Shown: positions 1 to 7,670, counted from the first letter of the stretch. The stretch is DNA of 64,000 bases from JAIBBG01 sp040381475 (GCA_040381475.1 JBEIHH010000001.1:81167-145166), one strand, 5' to 3'. Notes: a model not told the origin generated them from the letters alone. Program-made: numbers and translations.

Positions 1-627
1 TATCTGAGCATTGGTGATAGTCCATGTTTTATTGGCAACATTGTACTGCGCACTGCTGGCCATTAGCTTTTTCTTCAGTGCTCCCTGCTCCCAGGTTTCA
101 ATTGAAAAATTGTCGCCCGAGTTGGTTTCTGGGTGGAAGGCATAGAAGTAAGCAATTGTGCCGGGAGTGATTTCACGGTGAATATTTTTCTCAGAAACAG
201 TAAGCGGATCTTTCAAATAACCAACTTCGAAATCATATTTAACTCTGTTGGCTCTGGGAACGACGATATGTGTGAACAAAAGCATGATGACCACCAAAAT
301 GCTTGCGGCCATGAAGTAAGGCAAAATGAATCTGCTGTAACTGATTCCTCCGCTCAGTACGGCTATTATTTCTGACTGCTGTGCAAGCTTGCTGGTAAAC
401 CAGATAATTGTGAGAAAAACGATAAACGAACTTAGAAGTGTTGCGAAGTAAAAACAGAAGTTGAGGTAATAATGTGTGATGATTTTATACCACGGGGCTT
501 TTGATTTCAGGAATTCGTCAAGATTTTCGCTGATGTCGAAAATCACAGCTATGATCATAAATGCCATGATCATAAAAAAGAAAGTTCCGAGAAACTTTTT
601 GATGATATAAAGATCAAGCTTCTTCAT
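1..627 (-). CDS. LptF/LptG (YjgP/YjgQ) family permease, partial
   Basis: The reverse strand is open from an ATG at 627 to the window edge (209 codons seen, C-terminus missing). The protein starts MKKLDLYIIKKFLGTFF and has three hydrophobic segments at about residues 10-32, 55-77 and 98-120, followed by a polar periplasmic-type region. The order (short basic N-terminus, TM1, TM2, TM3, beta-jellyroll-like domain) is that of the LptF/LptG permeases, which with LptB power LPS extraction from the inner membrane and transport to the outer membrane. The ATG lies two bases after the tgt stop, so the two are almost certainly one transcription unit. I cannot tell LptF from LptG without the rest of the protein. 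Confidence 0.85.
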   Translation of the reverse strand, partial: MKKLDLYIIKKFLGTFFFMIMAFMIIAVIFDISENLDEFLKSKAPWYKIITHYYLNFCFYFATLLSSFIVFLTIIWFTSKLAQQSEIIAVLSGGISYSRFILPYFMAASILVVIMLLFTHIVVPRANRVKYDFEVGYLKDPLTVSEKNIHREITPGTIAYFYAFHPETNSGDNFSIETWEQGALKKKLMASSAQYNVANKTWTITNAQI

Positions 628-629
628 CA

Positions 630-1766
630 CTACAATCGTGCTGCAAGCTTTTTTACCATTTCATTCTTCCAGGATGTGTATGTGCCGTCGACAATTTTTT
701 CTCTCGCTTTTCGGACAAGACGAAGATAAAAATTCAGATTGTGCAATGTTCCGATTTGCATGGCCAGAATTTCTTCTGCAACAAAAAGATGCCGGACATA
801 AGCTTTGCTGTAAAATTGGTCTACATAACTTTCACCATCCGGGTCCAGCGGAGAAAAGTCATTTTCCCATTTTTTATTGCGCATATTCATTATGCCATTC
901 CAGGTGAACAACTGTCCATTGCGTGCATTCCTTGTTGGCATCACACAATCAAACATATCCACACCCAGCGCGATGGATTCAAGTATGTTCACCGGAGTTC
1001 CGACGCCCATCAAATATCTCGGTTTATCCTTGGGAAGAATTCCACACACGAGCTCTGTCATTTCGTACATATCTTCATGCGGCTCTCCGACGCTCAACCC
1101 GCCAATTGCATTGCCTTCGGCACCTTTTGATGCAACAAATTCAGCACTTTCCTGGCGTAAATCTTTAAAAACACTTCCCTGTACGATGGGAAACAGTGCC
1201 TGGTGATGACCATACAACGGTTCCGTTTCTTTCAGCCTATGAAAACATCTGCCCAGCCAGTCGTTGGTAATCTTGAGTGAATTTTTCGCGTATTTGTGGT
1301 CGCAGGGATAAGGCGGGCACTCATCAAAAGCCATGATAATGTCGGCTCCGATTGACCTCTGAATGTCCATAACGTTTTCAGGAGTGAACAGGTGTGCCGA
1401 GCCGTCGATATGGGATCTGAACTTGACGCCTTCCGAGGTTATTTTTCTGTTTTCCGAAAGTGAATAAACCTGATAACCTCCGCTGTCAGTGAGGATAGGT
1501 CTTTTCCATCCGTTGAATTTGTGCAACCCGCCCGCAGCTTCCAATATTTTTGTACCCGGTCTAAGATAGAGATGATAGGTATTTCCCAGAATTATTTCTG
1601 CATCCACGTCATTCAGCAGATCTTGTTGGGTAATAGCCTTGACGGTTCCTGCCGTTCCTACCGGCATGAAAATGGGCGTTTGAATTTCCCCGTGGTCTGT
1701 CTGAATCGTGCCCGCTCTCGCTGAGCTTTGAGCATCAGATTGATGTACTTTAAAATTGAGTGGCAT
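630..1766 (-). CDS. tgt: tRNA-guanine (queuine) transglycosylase
   Basis: Exchanges guanine 34 of GUN-anticodon tRNAs for a queuosine precursor. The family motifs are present: DSGGYQVYSL (general-base Asp), the AFDECPP stretch, GGLSVGEP, and DMFDCVMPTRNARNG (nucleophilic Asp). I chose the ATG at 1766 (378 aa) because it leaves about 15 residues before the conserved ARAG..TDHG block, as in relatives; an in-frame ATG at 1799 would add 11 residues. The Cys cluster that binds structural zinc near the C-terminus of proteobacterial Tgt is absent here: the corresponding stretch reads DPDGESYVDQFYSKAY. From memory the same replacement is usual in Bacteroidota Tgt, so I treat it as a lineage trait. 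It is followed at once by the LPS permease gene. Confidence 0.95.
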   Translation of the reverse strand: MPLNFKVHQSDAQSSARAGTIQTDHGEIQTPIFMPVGTAGTVKAITQQDLLNDVDAEIILGNTYHLYLRPGTKILEAAGGLHKFNGWKRPILTDSGGYQVYSLSENRKITSEGVKFRSHIDGSAHLFTPENVMDIQRSIGADIIMAFDECPPYPCDHKYAKNSLKITNDWLGRCFHRLKETEPLYGHHQALFPIVQGSVFKDLRQESAEFVASKGAEGNAIGGLSVGEPHEDMYEMTELVCGILPKDKPRYLMGVGTPVNILESIALGVDMFDCVMPTRNARNGQLFTWNGIMNMRNKKWENDFSPLDPDGESYVDQFYSKAYVRHLFVAEEILAMQIGTLHNLNFYLRLVRKAREKIVDGTYTSWKNEMVKKLAARL

Positions 1767-2005
1767 ATTCTGGTGTAAAGCTACATATGAAAGTTTCATC
1801 CCCTCATACGATGTCTGTTGTATGAAAATTGGATCATGTATAAACTTGAGATTTAACTAAATCAACAGTTGACGGCCATTTTGACTAATTCTCCAGTGCT
1901 AAACGGAAAAATTGTCTTATGCATCTGAAAAATGTGGAAATTATTTCATGAAATCTTCAATGGTTCCTGAATTGCAATGCAAGCTCAAACATTAGAATTT
2001 AAAAA

Positions 2006-2446
2006 ATGAATACGATGAAATACCGCAATCTGATGGCTCCGTCCATCGCAGCAAAAACTTTTTTTGATGATGCATTTACCCGTAGTTTAACAAGAGAGGG
2101 TGTATCCAAACACAATGGCTTTCCGCTCGTTAATATCAAAGAATCTGATGAGAAATTCCTGGTTGATCTCGCTGTACCTGGTTTGAATAAATCTGACATG
2201 AAGATTGAAGTGATTGAAGATCGACTCGTTATTTCAGCTGAGAAAAAGGCAGAAATGAAAGATGTTAATGAAAAAGTGACTAGGAGAGAGTTTAGCTATT
2301 CAGCCTTCAGCAGGTCCTTTTCACTGCCTGAAACCGTGAACCAAGAGGCGATAGCTGCAACATACGAGAATGGGATACTAAGCGTGTCATTGCCTAAGAA
2401 GCTTGAAGTTGTGAAGCAAAAGAACAGACAGATACAGGTGTCATAA
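2006..2446 (+). CDS. small heat-shock protein, Hsp20/alpha-crystallin family
   Basis: 146 aa ATP-independent holdase that binds unfolding proteins. The alpha-crystallin domain spans about residues 40-145: FPLVNIKESDEKFLVDLAVPG at its start, a central DRLVISAEKK strand, then the YENGILSVSLPK block that carries the conserved A/G-x-L motif (here GIL) and a basic tail. The length is normal for bacterial Hsp20. The gene diverges from tgt and stands alone, with a hairpin terminator after it. The ATG at 2015 is an alternative start. I see no clear CIRCE or sigma-32-type box upstream. Confidence 0.92.
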   Translation: MNTMKYRNLMAPSIAAKTFFDDAFTRSLTREGVSKHNGFPLVNIKESDEKFLVDLAVPGLNKSDMKIEVIEDRLVISAEKKAEMKDVNEKVTRREFSYSAFSRSFSLPETVNQEAIAATYENGILSVSLPKKLEVVKQKNRQIQVS

Positions 2447-2500
2447 AATGTTGTTTTGGTTTTGAAAGTGTGTGTTGTGTTGGTTAAGTGGGAATGGTCA

Positions 2501-2536
2501 GGAGGTCCGCGCTGCAAGGTGCGGACTTCTTGTTTT
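2501..2536 (+). terminator. intrinsic terminator after hsp20
   Basis: A stem of about 10 bp (2501-2510 with 2521-2530, two or three G-T pairs, GTCCGC/GCGGAC core) and a 10-nt loop, followed by a T-rich run. It sits 55 bp downstream of the small heat-shock gene and before the tRNA. Confidence 0.6.
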
Positions 2537-2609
2537 CACCAGTAGAAATGTTGCGTTATTTTCGCGCACCGTTTGTTTCGGCCGGATACAGGATCTGCCG
2601 TTTTTTTCA

Positions 2610-2681
2610 GGCCCCGTAGTTTAATGGATAGAATGGAGGATTCCGGTTCCTCAGATAGGGGTTCGAATCCCTTCGGGGTCA
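2610..2681 (+). tRNA. tRNA-Arg (anticodon CCG)
   Basis: 72 nt cloverleaf. The 7-bp acceptor GGCCCCG pairs with CGGGGTC (one G-T). The D arm starts GTTT. The anticodon stem GAGGA/TCCTC encloses loop TTCCGGT, giving anticodon CCG, which reads CGG arginine codons. The T arm is AGGGG/CCCTT around TTCGAAT. Discriminator base is A and the CCA end is not encoded. Confidence 0.95.
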
Positions 2682-2771
2682 CATTTCAACAGAAAGTCTG
2701 AGTATTTCAACATACAATACCTGGCTTTCTGTTTTATTTTTATATTGCACCAAAGAACCAAAATCTAACTC

Positions 2772-4304
2772 ATGCCTTTTAATTCTGTTTTCGGTTGGGT
2801 TATGAAAAAGCGAATTCACCAGATTGAGCTTTTCATGAAGTATCCTGTGGATGTTCAACAGGAACTTTTCAGATCACTGATCGATCAGGCTGCTTTGACT
2901 TCTTTTGGTTTGCAACATGGGTTTCAAGGCCTGAAGACAATAGCTGATTTTAAGAAAGCTGTTCCCATAAGGAATTATGAAGGTTTTAAGCCTTACATCG
3001 ACGAGCTGCGCGAAGGGAAACAGAATGTATTGTGGCCTTCGAAAGTGAAATGGTTTGCTAAAAGTTCAGGCACGACAGATGCCAGAAGCAAGTTTATTCC
3101 TGTAACCAAGGAGGCTCTGGAAGAATGCCATTATAAGGGTGGTAAAGATCTGCTTGCTCTCTACTATACTCAAAAACCTGACGCGCGTGTATATAGCGGT
3201 AAGCACCTGGTTTTGGGTGGTTCTTCAAAAATCAATTCTTTCAACGAAGAGGGTTATACCGGTGACCTGTCAGCGATAATCATCAGAAATCTACCAATCT
3301 GGGTTGAATTGAGGAGAACACCTTCACGTGATATTGCACTGATGGATAACTGGGAAGAGAAGATAGAAATGATCGCAAGAACCACCATGGATGAGGATAT
3401 CCATATGATGGCCGGCGTTCCTTCCTGGACTCTGGTTCTTCTGAAGCGAATTCTTGAAATCAAAGGAACAGATAATATCAGGAATGTTTGGCCAAATCTT
3501 GAATTGTTCTGGCACGGAGGCGTCAGTTTCAAACCTTATCGTGACAGATTCCAGAAACTCATTGCGGGCCAGAACATGAATTATGTTGAAACCTATAACG
3601 CAAGTGAAGGTTTTTTTGGAATTCAGGACCGATTGTATTCGGATGACCTTTTGCTAATGCTCGATTACGGAATATTCTATGAATTCATGCCACTGAGTGA
3701 ATATGGCAAAACAAATCCAAAAACAGTCGGCCTTCAGGAAGTGGAGGTTGGGGAGAATTATGCCATTGTAATTTCCACCAATGGAGGTCTCTGGAGATAT
3801 CTCGTTGGAGATACCATCAAGTTTACTTCACGTTATCCTTTTAGAATACAGGTAAGCGGTCGAACCAAACATTATATCAATGCATTTGGAGAGGAACTCA
3901 TCGTGGACAATGCTGATGAGGCCATCCGATATGCCTGCGAGAAGACCGGTGCAGAATTAACCGACTATACAGCTGCGCCTGTTTACATGACTGATGACAG
4001 CACCGGAGCTCATGAATGGTTCATTGAATTCGATAAGAATCCCTCGAATTTTGAAGAGTTTGGCGCACTTCTCGATTATAAACTCAAAGAATTGAATTCA
4101 GATTATGACGCCAAACGCTCGTTTGATTTCATTCTGAAAAAACCCGTGGTACGTATTTTGCCAAAAGGCTCATTTTATAATTGGCTCAAACAACAAGATA
4201 AGTTGGGCGGACAGCACAAGGTGCCGCGTTTGTGCAACGATCGCAGGTACGTTGATTCGCTGCGTCAGGTGATTGAGCCGATGAGTTCCGTATCACATGC
4301 ATAG
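2772..4304 (+). CDS. GH3 auxin-responsive promoter family protein (acyl-AMP-forming, ANL-like)
   Basis: 510 aa, full length for the GH3 family. GH3 enzymes adenylate a carboxylic acid and, in plants, join it to an amino acid; the bacterial substrate is unknown. The ATP-binding motif WFAKSSGTTDARSKFIP is at about residues 95-111, and a later Y.ASEG-type motif (NYVETYNASEGFFG) and the GGLWRYLVGDTIKF block are both typical of GH3. The C-terminal domain (about 370-510) contains the PKGSFYNWLKQQ...GGQHKVPRL motif. It starts 90 bp after tRNA-Arg and its end overlaps the next gene by 8 bp, so the two are probably co-translated. The family call is firm; the reaction in this organism is not known. Confidence 0.9.
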   Translation: MPFNSVFGWVMKKRIHQIELFMKYPVDVQQELFRSLIDQAALTSFGLQHGFQGLKTIADFKKAVPIRNYEGFKPYIDELREGKQNVLWPSKVKWFAKSSGTTDARSKFIPVTKEALEECHYKGGKDLLALYYTQKPDARVYSGKHLVLGGSSKINSFNEEGYTGDLSAIIIRNLPIWVELRRTPSRDIALMDNWEEKIEMIARTTMDEDIHMMAGVPSWTLVLLKRILEIKGTDNIRNVWPNLELFWHGGVSFKPYRDRFQKLIAGQNMNYVETYNASEGFFGIQDRLYSDDLLLMLDYGIFYEFMPLSEYGKTNPKTVGLQEVEVGENYAIVISTNGGLWRYLVGDTIKFTSRYPFRIQVSGRTKHYINAFGEELIVDNADEAIRYACEKTGAELTDYTAAPVYMTDDSTGAHEWFIEFDKNPSNFEEFGALLDYKLKELNSDYDAKRSFDFILKKPVVRILPKGSFYNWLKQQDKLGGQHKVPRLCNDRRYVDSLRQVIEPMSSVSHA

Positions 4305-5091
4305 AATAAATTGGTATTTCTGCTTTTGTATTCTGATTTTGGTCGGGGTTCTGTTTTTGATGTCTTTTTCGATTGAATCAAAATTTGAAACAGATGCTAC
4401 AGATGTAGTGGTCGATGATCTAGGCAATATTTATCTGTTACACGAGACTTATATTGAGCGTCGAAGCACTGCCGGAAAGGAAAACTTCCGGTCCTCGGAT
4501 TTTAATTACGGCCGGCCGGAATATCTCGACGTTACGAATCCTTTAAAGCCTTTTCTGTACTTCAGGGAATCAGGAAAAATCATAGTGCTTGACAACACTT
4601 TGAGTCAGCAGGGCGATCCGGTTGACCTCTATAATCAGCAATTGGGTCAGATAGAAATTATTGCGGGCTCTCGCGGGGATGCTTATTGGTTATGGGATGC
4701 CACGAATTCCGAAATGATTCGGATTGATCAGAATTTTCAGAAACTTTATTCATCAGGTAATCTATCTGTACTCCTGCAGGCTGAGATGCATCCGGTGCAG
4801 ATTCTTGAGCGAGGTCAGCATGTCTATCTGCTCGATCCGAAGCACGGAATTATTGTGTTCGACATCTATGGTACATACAAAACAACACTTAAAATATTTC
4901 CGGAATTCCGTATAATGTCTGTAAACAATCAACTCATTTTCTCGGAGAAAGGCCAAATCACGGTTTTAGGTAGCGATTGGATTATGTCAGAGGCAATTGA
5001 AATTCCAATGGGAGATGTGATTTCATTTACCTATTTCAACAGGAAATTCTACTTTTTGCGGAATGGGATGCTGGAAGTATGGAAGGAATAG
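4297..5091 (+). CDS. membrane-anchored protein with beta-propeller-like repeats, unknown function
   Basis: 264 aa that I do not recognise as a named family. One hydrophobic segment lies at residues 6-25 (signal anchor, no lipobox Cys). The rest is rich in short strand-like units with a Val-Asp-Asp-x-Gly-Asn-Ile-Tyr pattern (residues 40-48) and similar stretches later, reminiscent of NHL or six-bladed propeller repeats. The start overlaps the GH3 gene by 8 bp, implying translational coupling and possibly a shared role at the envelope. Confidence 0.7.
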   Translation: MHRINWYFCFCILILVGVLFLMSFSIESKFETDATDVVVDDLGNIYLLHETYIERRSTAGKENFRSSDFNYGRPEYLDVTNPLKPFLYFRESGKIIVLDNTLSQQGDPVDLYNQQLGQIEIIAGSRGDAYWLWDATNSEMIRIDQNFQKLYSSGNLSVLLQAEMHPVQILERGQHVYLLDPKHGIIVFDIYGTYKTTLKIFPEFRIMSVNNQLIFSEKGQITVLGSDWIMSEAIEIPMGDVISFTYFNRKFYFLRNGMLEVWKE

Positions 5092-5180
5092 ATATTGCAG
5101 TTTTCAGCCGGTGAGGGCCGGGTTGATCACTTAATTCCACATGTGGCTAAAAAAACGCTCACTCGGTGTTGAATTTGTTT

Positions 5181-5188
5181 TACTTTCG
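5181..5188 (+). promoter_or_regulatory. probable -7 element (TACTTTCG) for the kinase gene
   Basis: Matches TAnnTTTG at seven of eight positions and lies 26 bp before the ATG at 5214. It falls inside the region that a GTG start at 5166 would make coding, so it argues for the downstream ATG. No convincing -33 TTTG at the usual distance. Confidence 0.45.
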
Positions 5189-5213
5189 ACCTCGTTTTAT
5201 ACCTGAACAAATT

Positions 5214-5831
5214 ATGCATATCGCTATTGCCGGAAATATAGGGTCAGGCAAAACCACCCTGACAACCATGCTTGCCAAACATTATAAGTGGCAGCCACAT
5301 TTCGAAGAAGTTGATGACAATCCGTACCTCATTGATTTTTACAAAGACATGCAGCGTTGGTCTTTCAATCTGCAGGTTTATTTCTTGAAGAGTCGCTTTA
5401 GACAAATCCAGGATCTGAAAAGGAGTGGAAAGAAGATCGTGCAAGACAGAACGATTTATGAGGATGCGTTCATCTTCGCGCCGAATCTTCATGCAATGGG
5501 TTTGATGACAACCCGTGACTACGAGAATTACGTTGATCTATTCAATGTCATGGATGATTTTATTACGCCACCCGATTTGCTGATCTTTCTTCGTGCCTCT
5601 GTGCCCGCCTTAGTAGAAAACATAGGCAAAAGAGGAAGGGAATATGAAGAGGCAATTCGACTGGATTATCTAACCAGACTGAATGAACGTTATGAAGCAT
5701 GGATCAGCACCTATAACAAAGGAAAGATGTTGGTTATCGATATAGACGATAATCGTTTTCACGAAAAACCAGAGGATCTTGGTAAAATTATCTCCTCTGT
5801 TGATGCTCAACTTCACGGACTTTTTAAGTGA
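5214..5831 (+). CDS. deoxynucleoside kinase (dAK/dGK family)
   Basis: Phosphorylates salvaged deoxynucleosides. 205 aa from the ATG at 5214. It begins MHIAIAGNIGSGKTTL with a P-loop, followed by FEEVDDNPYL (substrate-binding Glu region), a QDRTIYED stretch equivalent to the ERS/DRS motif, and RGREYE in the lid. An in-frame GTG at 5166 would add 16 residues with no family match and would cover the likely promoter, so I rejected it. It stands alone between the propeller-like gene and the methionine operon leader. Confidence 0.92.
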   Translation: MHIAIAGNIGSGKTTLTTMLAKHYKWQPHFEEVDDNPYLIDFYKDMQRWSFNLQVYFLKSRFRQIQDLKRSGKKIVQDRTIYEDAFIFAPNLHAMGLMTTRDYENYVDLFNVMDDFITPPDLLIFLRASVPALVENIGKRGREYEEAIRLDYLTRLNERYEAWISTYNKGKMLVIDIDDNRFHEKPEDLGKIISSVDAQLHGLFK

Positions 5832-5917
5832 TAACGGTTTATTGTCTTTTAATTCGATTTTTATTTCATTCGGAATCCCTTTATAGAAAGGAGTTTTAGG
5901 AATGGCACAAAAATTTA

Positions 5918-5951
5918 TTTGCAACGTAAGCTTTTTTGTCACTTACATTTG
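5918..5951 (+). promoter_or_regulatory. promoter of the metY-metX-hom leader transcript
   Basis: A perfect Bacteroidota -7 element TACATTTG at 5944-5951 with TTTG at 5918-5921, 22 bp upstream, as the -33 element. It would start transcription near 5956, about 9 nt before the first leader-peptide ATG. Confidence 0.7.
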
Positions 5952-5964
5952 CAGCGAGAATAAA

Positions 5965-6036
5965 ATGAATTTCATTCAAAACAATATGATGTGTTGTATG
6001 CAACTTGGTAACGAAGGGGCCTTGCACATCTTGTAA
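5965..6036 (+). CDS. methionine/cysteine leader peptide 1 (attenuator)
   Basis: A 23-codon ORF (ATG 5965, TAA 6034-6036) in the leader of the methionine operon. Residues 8-12 are Met-Met-Cys-Cys-Met (codons at 5986-6000), so six of 23 residues are Met or Cys. The codons after this cluster contain aggggcctt (6015-6023), an exact copy of the 3' arm of the terminator at 6075-6083. A ribosome stalled on the Met/Cys cluster would leave that copy free to pair with the terminator's 5' arm; one that reaches the stop would cover it. This is the logic of trp/his-type attenuation. The ORF is too short to prove by codon statistics; the case rests on the cluster, its position and the duplicated arm. Confidence 0.75.
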   Translation: MNFIQNNMMCCMQLGNEGALHIL

Positions 6037-6069
6037 TGTTTTAGAATCAACAATACAAAAAAGGTCCCT
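6015..6069 (+). promoter_or_regulatory. antiterminator 1
   Basis: 6015-6023 (aggggcctt, inside leader ORF 1) can form 9 bp (one G-T) with 6061-6069 (aaggtccct). The pairing uses up the 5' arm of terminator 1, so the two folds exclude each other. Confidence 0.7.
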
Positions 6070-6090
6070 GAAACAGGGGCCTTTTTTTTT
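6057..6090 (+). terminator. attenuator terminator 1
   Basis: Stem 6061-6070 with 6074-6083 (10 bp, one G-T), extendable by A-T pairs, loop aaa, followed by a run of T to 6090. It sits 24 nt after leader ORF 1 and about 220 nt before metY, in the sense direction of the operon, so it acts on the operon itself rather than on the upstream kinase gene. Confidence 0.8.
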
Positions 6091-6095
6091 GCATA

Positions 6096-6215
6096 ATGAA
6101 CAGATACTTCATACATATCGATCATCTTCTCCACATGTCAAACGACATGATGTTCTGCTGTTGCATGCGAATGCCAGCCAATACGAAGGCGCGATGTTGT
6201 AACCGAATGTGTTGA
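6096..6215 (+). CDS. methionine/cysteine leader peptide 2 (attenuator)
   Basis: A 39-codon ORF (ATG 6096, TGA 6213-6215) starting six bases after the T run of terminator 1. Thirteen of 39 residues are Met or Cys: Met at 1, 14, 18, 19, 24, 26, 38 and Cys at 21, 22, 23, 34, 35, 39. The densest run is residues 18-26 (Met-Met-Phe-Cys-Cys-Cys-Met-Arg-Met). Shortly after that run the ORF contains cgaaggc (6184-6190), a copy of part of the 3' arm of terminator 2. A second Cys-Cys and a Met-Cys lie just before the stop. The layout repeats that of leader 1, which makes chance unlikely. Confidence 0.72.
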   Translation: MNRYFIHIDHLLHMSNDMMFCCCMRMPANTKARCCNRMC

Positions 6216-6259
6216 CCTCAGGTCAACTATCACAAGCGAAACAACTATTCAAGCCTTCG
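6184..6259 (+). promoter_or_regulatory. antiterminator 2
   Basis: 6184-6190 (cgaaggc, within leader ORF 2) is complementary over 7 bp to 6253-6259 (gccttcg), the 5' arm of terminator 2. It is weaker than antiterminator 1, so other leader folds may contribute. Confidence 0.5.
6211..6227 (+). other. perfect hairpin over the stop codon of leader 2
   Basis: GTTGACC (6211-6217), loop TCA, GGTCAAC (6221-6227). The leader 2 stop codon (6213-6215) is inside the 5' arm, so a terminating ribosome would open it. It could be a pause hairpin that keeps polymerase in step with the ribosome; there is no T run, so it is not itself a terminator. Confidence 0.5.
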
Positions 6260-6280
6260 GAATTCCGAAGGCTTTCTTTT
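6251..6280 (+). terminator. attenuator terminator 2
   Basis: A perfect 10-bp stem (6251-6260 with 6265-6274, loop aatt) followed by ttctttt. It lies directly before metY in the sense direction, only 35 bp upstream of its ATG, a position that makes sense only if readthrough is regulated. Confidence 0.8.
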
Positions 6281-6314
6281 TATGAATCAATTCACTTATC
6301 AATCAATAAATATC

Positions 6315-7670
6315 ATGTCAAATAATAAATTCAATTTTGAAACGCTCCAGTTGCACGCCGGACAGACAAAAGATCCATCAACAGGAGCACTCGCTGTTCC
6401 GATTTACCAGACAACAAGTTATGTTTTCAATAATGCAGAGCATGCGGCTAATCTATTTGGGCTGAAAGAGTTCGGTAACATCTACACCAGGATCACCAAT
6501 CCAACGACTGATGTTCTTGAAAAACGAGTAGCTGCGCTTGAAGGTGGGGTAGCTGCCCTTGCAGTATCCAGCGGACAGGCCGCTCAATTCATCGCACTCA
6601 ACAATATTCTGCAGTCAGGTGATAATTTTATTACTACATCCTTCCTCTATGGAGGAACTTTCAATCAATTCAAAGTTCAATTCCGCAGATTAGGTGTCAA
6701 GGTGAAATTTGCAGAAGGAGATTCTCCTTCGTCGTTTGAAGAACTCATTGATGAGAATACAAAGGCAATCTATCTGGAAACAATTGGTAATCCAGGATTC
6801 AATATTCCGGATTTTGAAGCCATTGCTACTTTGGCGAAACGTCACGGTATTCCTCTTGTAGTCGACAATACATTTGGTGCAGGTGGCTATCTGTTCAGGC
6901 CTATTGAGCATGGAGCCAACGTGGTTGTCGAAAGTGCCACCAAGTGGATAGGAGGGCATGGAACCACGATAGGCGGAATCATAGTTGATGGAGGTAATTT
7001 CAATTGGAACAACGGCAAGTTTCCACAATTCACAGAGCCAAGTGATGGATATCATGGCTTGAAATTCTGGGATGTTTTTGGAGAGGGTAATCCACTCGGG
7101 CTTCCCAACTTAGCATTTATCATCCGCGCACGTGTGGAGGGTTTGCGCGATTGGGGACCTGCAATTTCTCCTTTCAATGCATTTTTGTTGCTTCAGGGCG
7201 TTGAAACGTTGTCGTTGCGTGTTCAGCGCACGGTTGACAATGCGCTGCAACTTGCCCGCTGGCTGGAGTCCAGGCCTGAAATAGAGTATGTCAATTATCC
7301 GGGACTTTCATCATCGAAGTATCACAGTCTTGCCAAAAAATATCTGCGAAATGGTTTCGGTGGAGTGTTGAGCTTTAAGCTTCGCGGAGTGAATGAAAAT
7401 GCCAATCAATTTATTGACGCCCTTCAACTCATTTCTCATTGCGCAAACGTCGGTGATTCTAAAACATTGGTAATTCATCCCGCTGCCACAACGCATGAGC
7501 AACTCTCCGAAGAGGAGCGACTCTCAACAGGCGTTGAATATGGGCTGATTCGTTTGTCGGTTGGCATCGAACATGTCGAAGACATTCAAGCTGATATCAA
7601 TCAAGCTCTGGAAAAAGTGCAAGTATCTGTGAATTCAGGAACAATTGATGAGGAAGTTCTTCTATCATAA
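6315..7670 (+). CDS. metY: O-acetylhomoserine sulfhydrylase (aminocarboxypropyltransferase)
   Basis: PLP enzyme that converts O-acetylhomoserine and sulfide to homocysteine. From ATG 6315 it is 451 aa and starts MSNNKFNFETLQLHAGQ, the usual family start; an in-frame ATG at 6282 abuts terminator 2 and was rejected. Diagnostic features are the NIYTRITNPT motif, the SSGQAAQF loop, VVDNTFGAGGYL, and the PLP lysine in ESATKWIGGHGTTIGG. The long form with an insert of about 50 residues after the PLP lysine (GGNFNW...) distinguishes MetY from MetB/MetC. The 3' end overlaps metX by 23 bp. Expression is probably set by the tandem attenuators upstream. Confidence 0.95.
   Translation: MSNNKFNFETLQLHAGQTKDPSTGALAVPIYQTTSYVFNNAEHAANLFGLKEFGNIYTRITNPTTDVLEKRVAALEGGVAALAVSSGQAAQFIALNNILQSGDNFITTSFLYGGTFNQFKVQFRRLGVKVKFAEGDSPSSFEELIDENTKAIYLETIGNPGFNIPDFEAIATLAKRHGIPLVVDNTFGAGGYLFRPIEHGANVVVESATKWIGGHGTTIGGIIVDGGNFNWNNGKFPQFTEPSDGYHGLKFWDVFGEGNPLGLPNLAFIIRARVEGLRDWGPAISPFNAFLLLQGVETLSLRVQRTVDNALQLARWLESRPEIEYVNYPGLSSSKYHSLAKKYLRNGFGGVLSFKLRGVNENANQFIDALQLISHCANVGDSKTLVIHPAATTHEQLSEEERLSTGVEYGLIRLSVGIEHVEDIQADINQALEKVQVSVNSGTIDEEVLLS

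Noticed and set aside
6005..6202. 65-codon frame across the first terminator
   Set aside because: It runs through a terminator and lies in another frame than both leader peptides, with no family features.
5830..6281. SAM or other riboswitch upstream of metY
   Set aside because: I looked for SAM-I and SAM-II-like cores and saw none; the two leader ORFs with duplicated terminator arms explain the region better.
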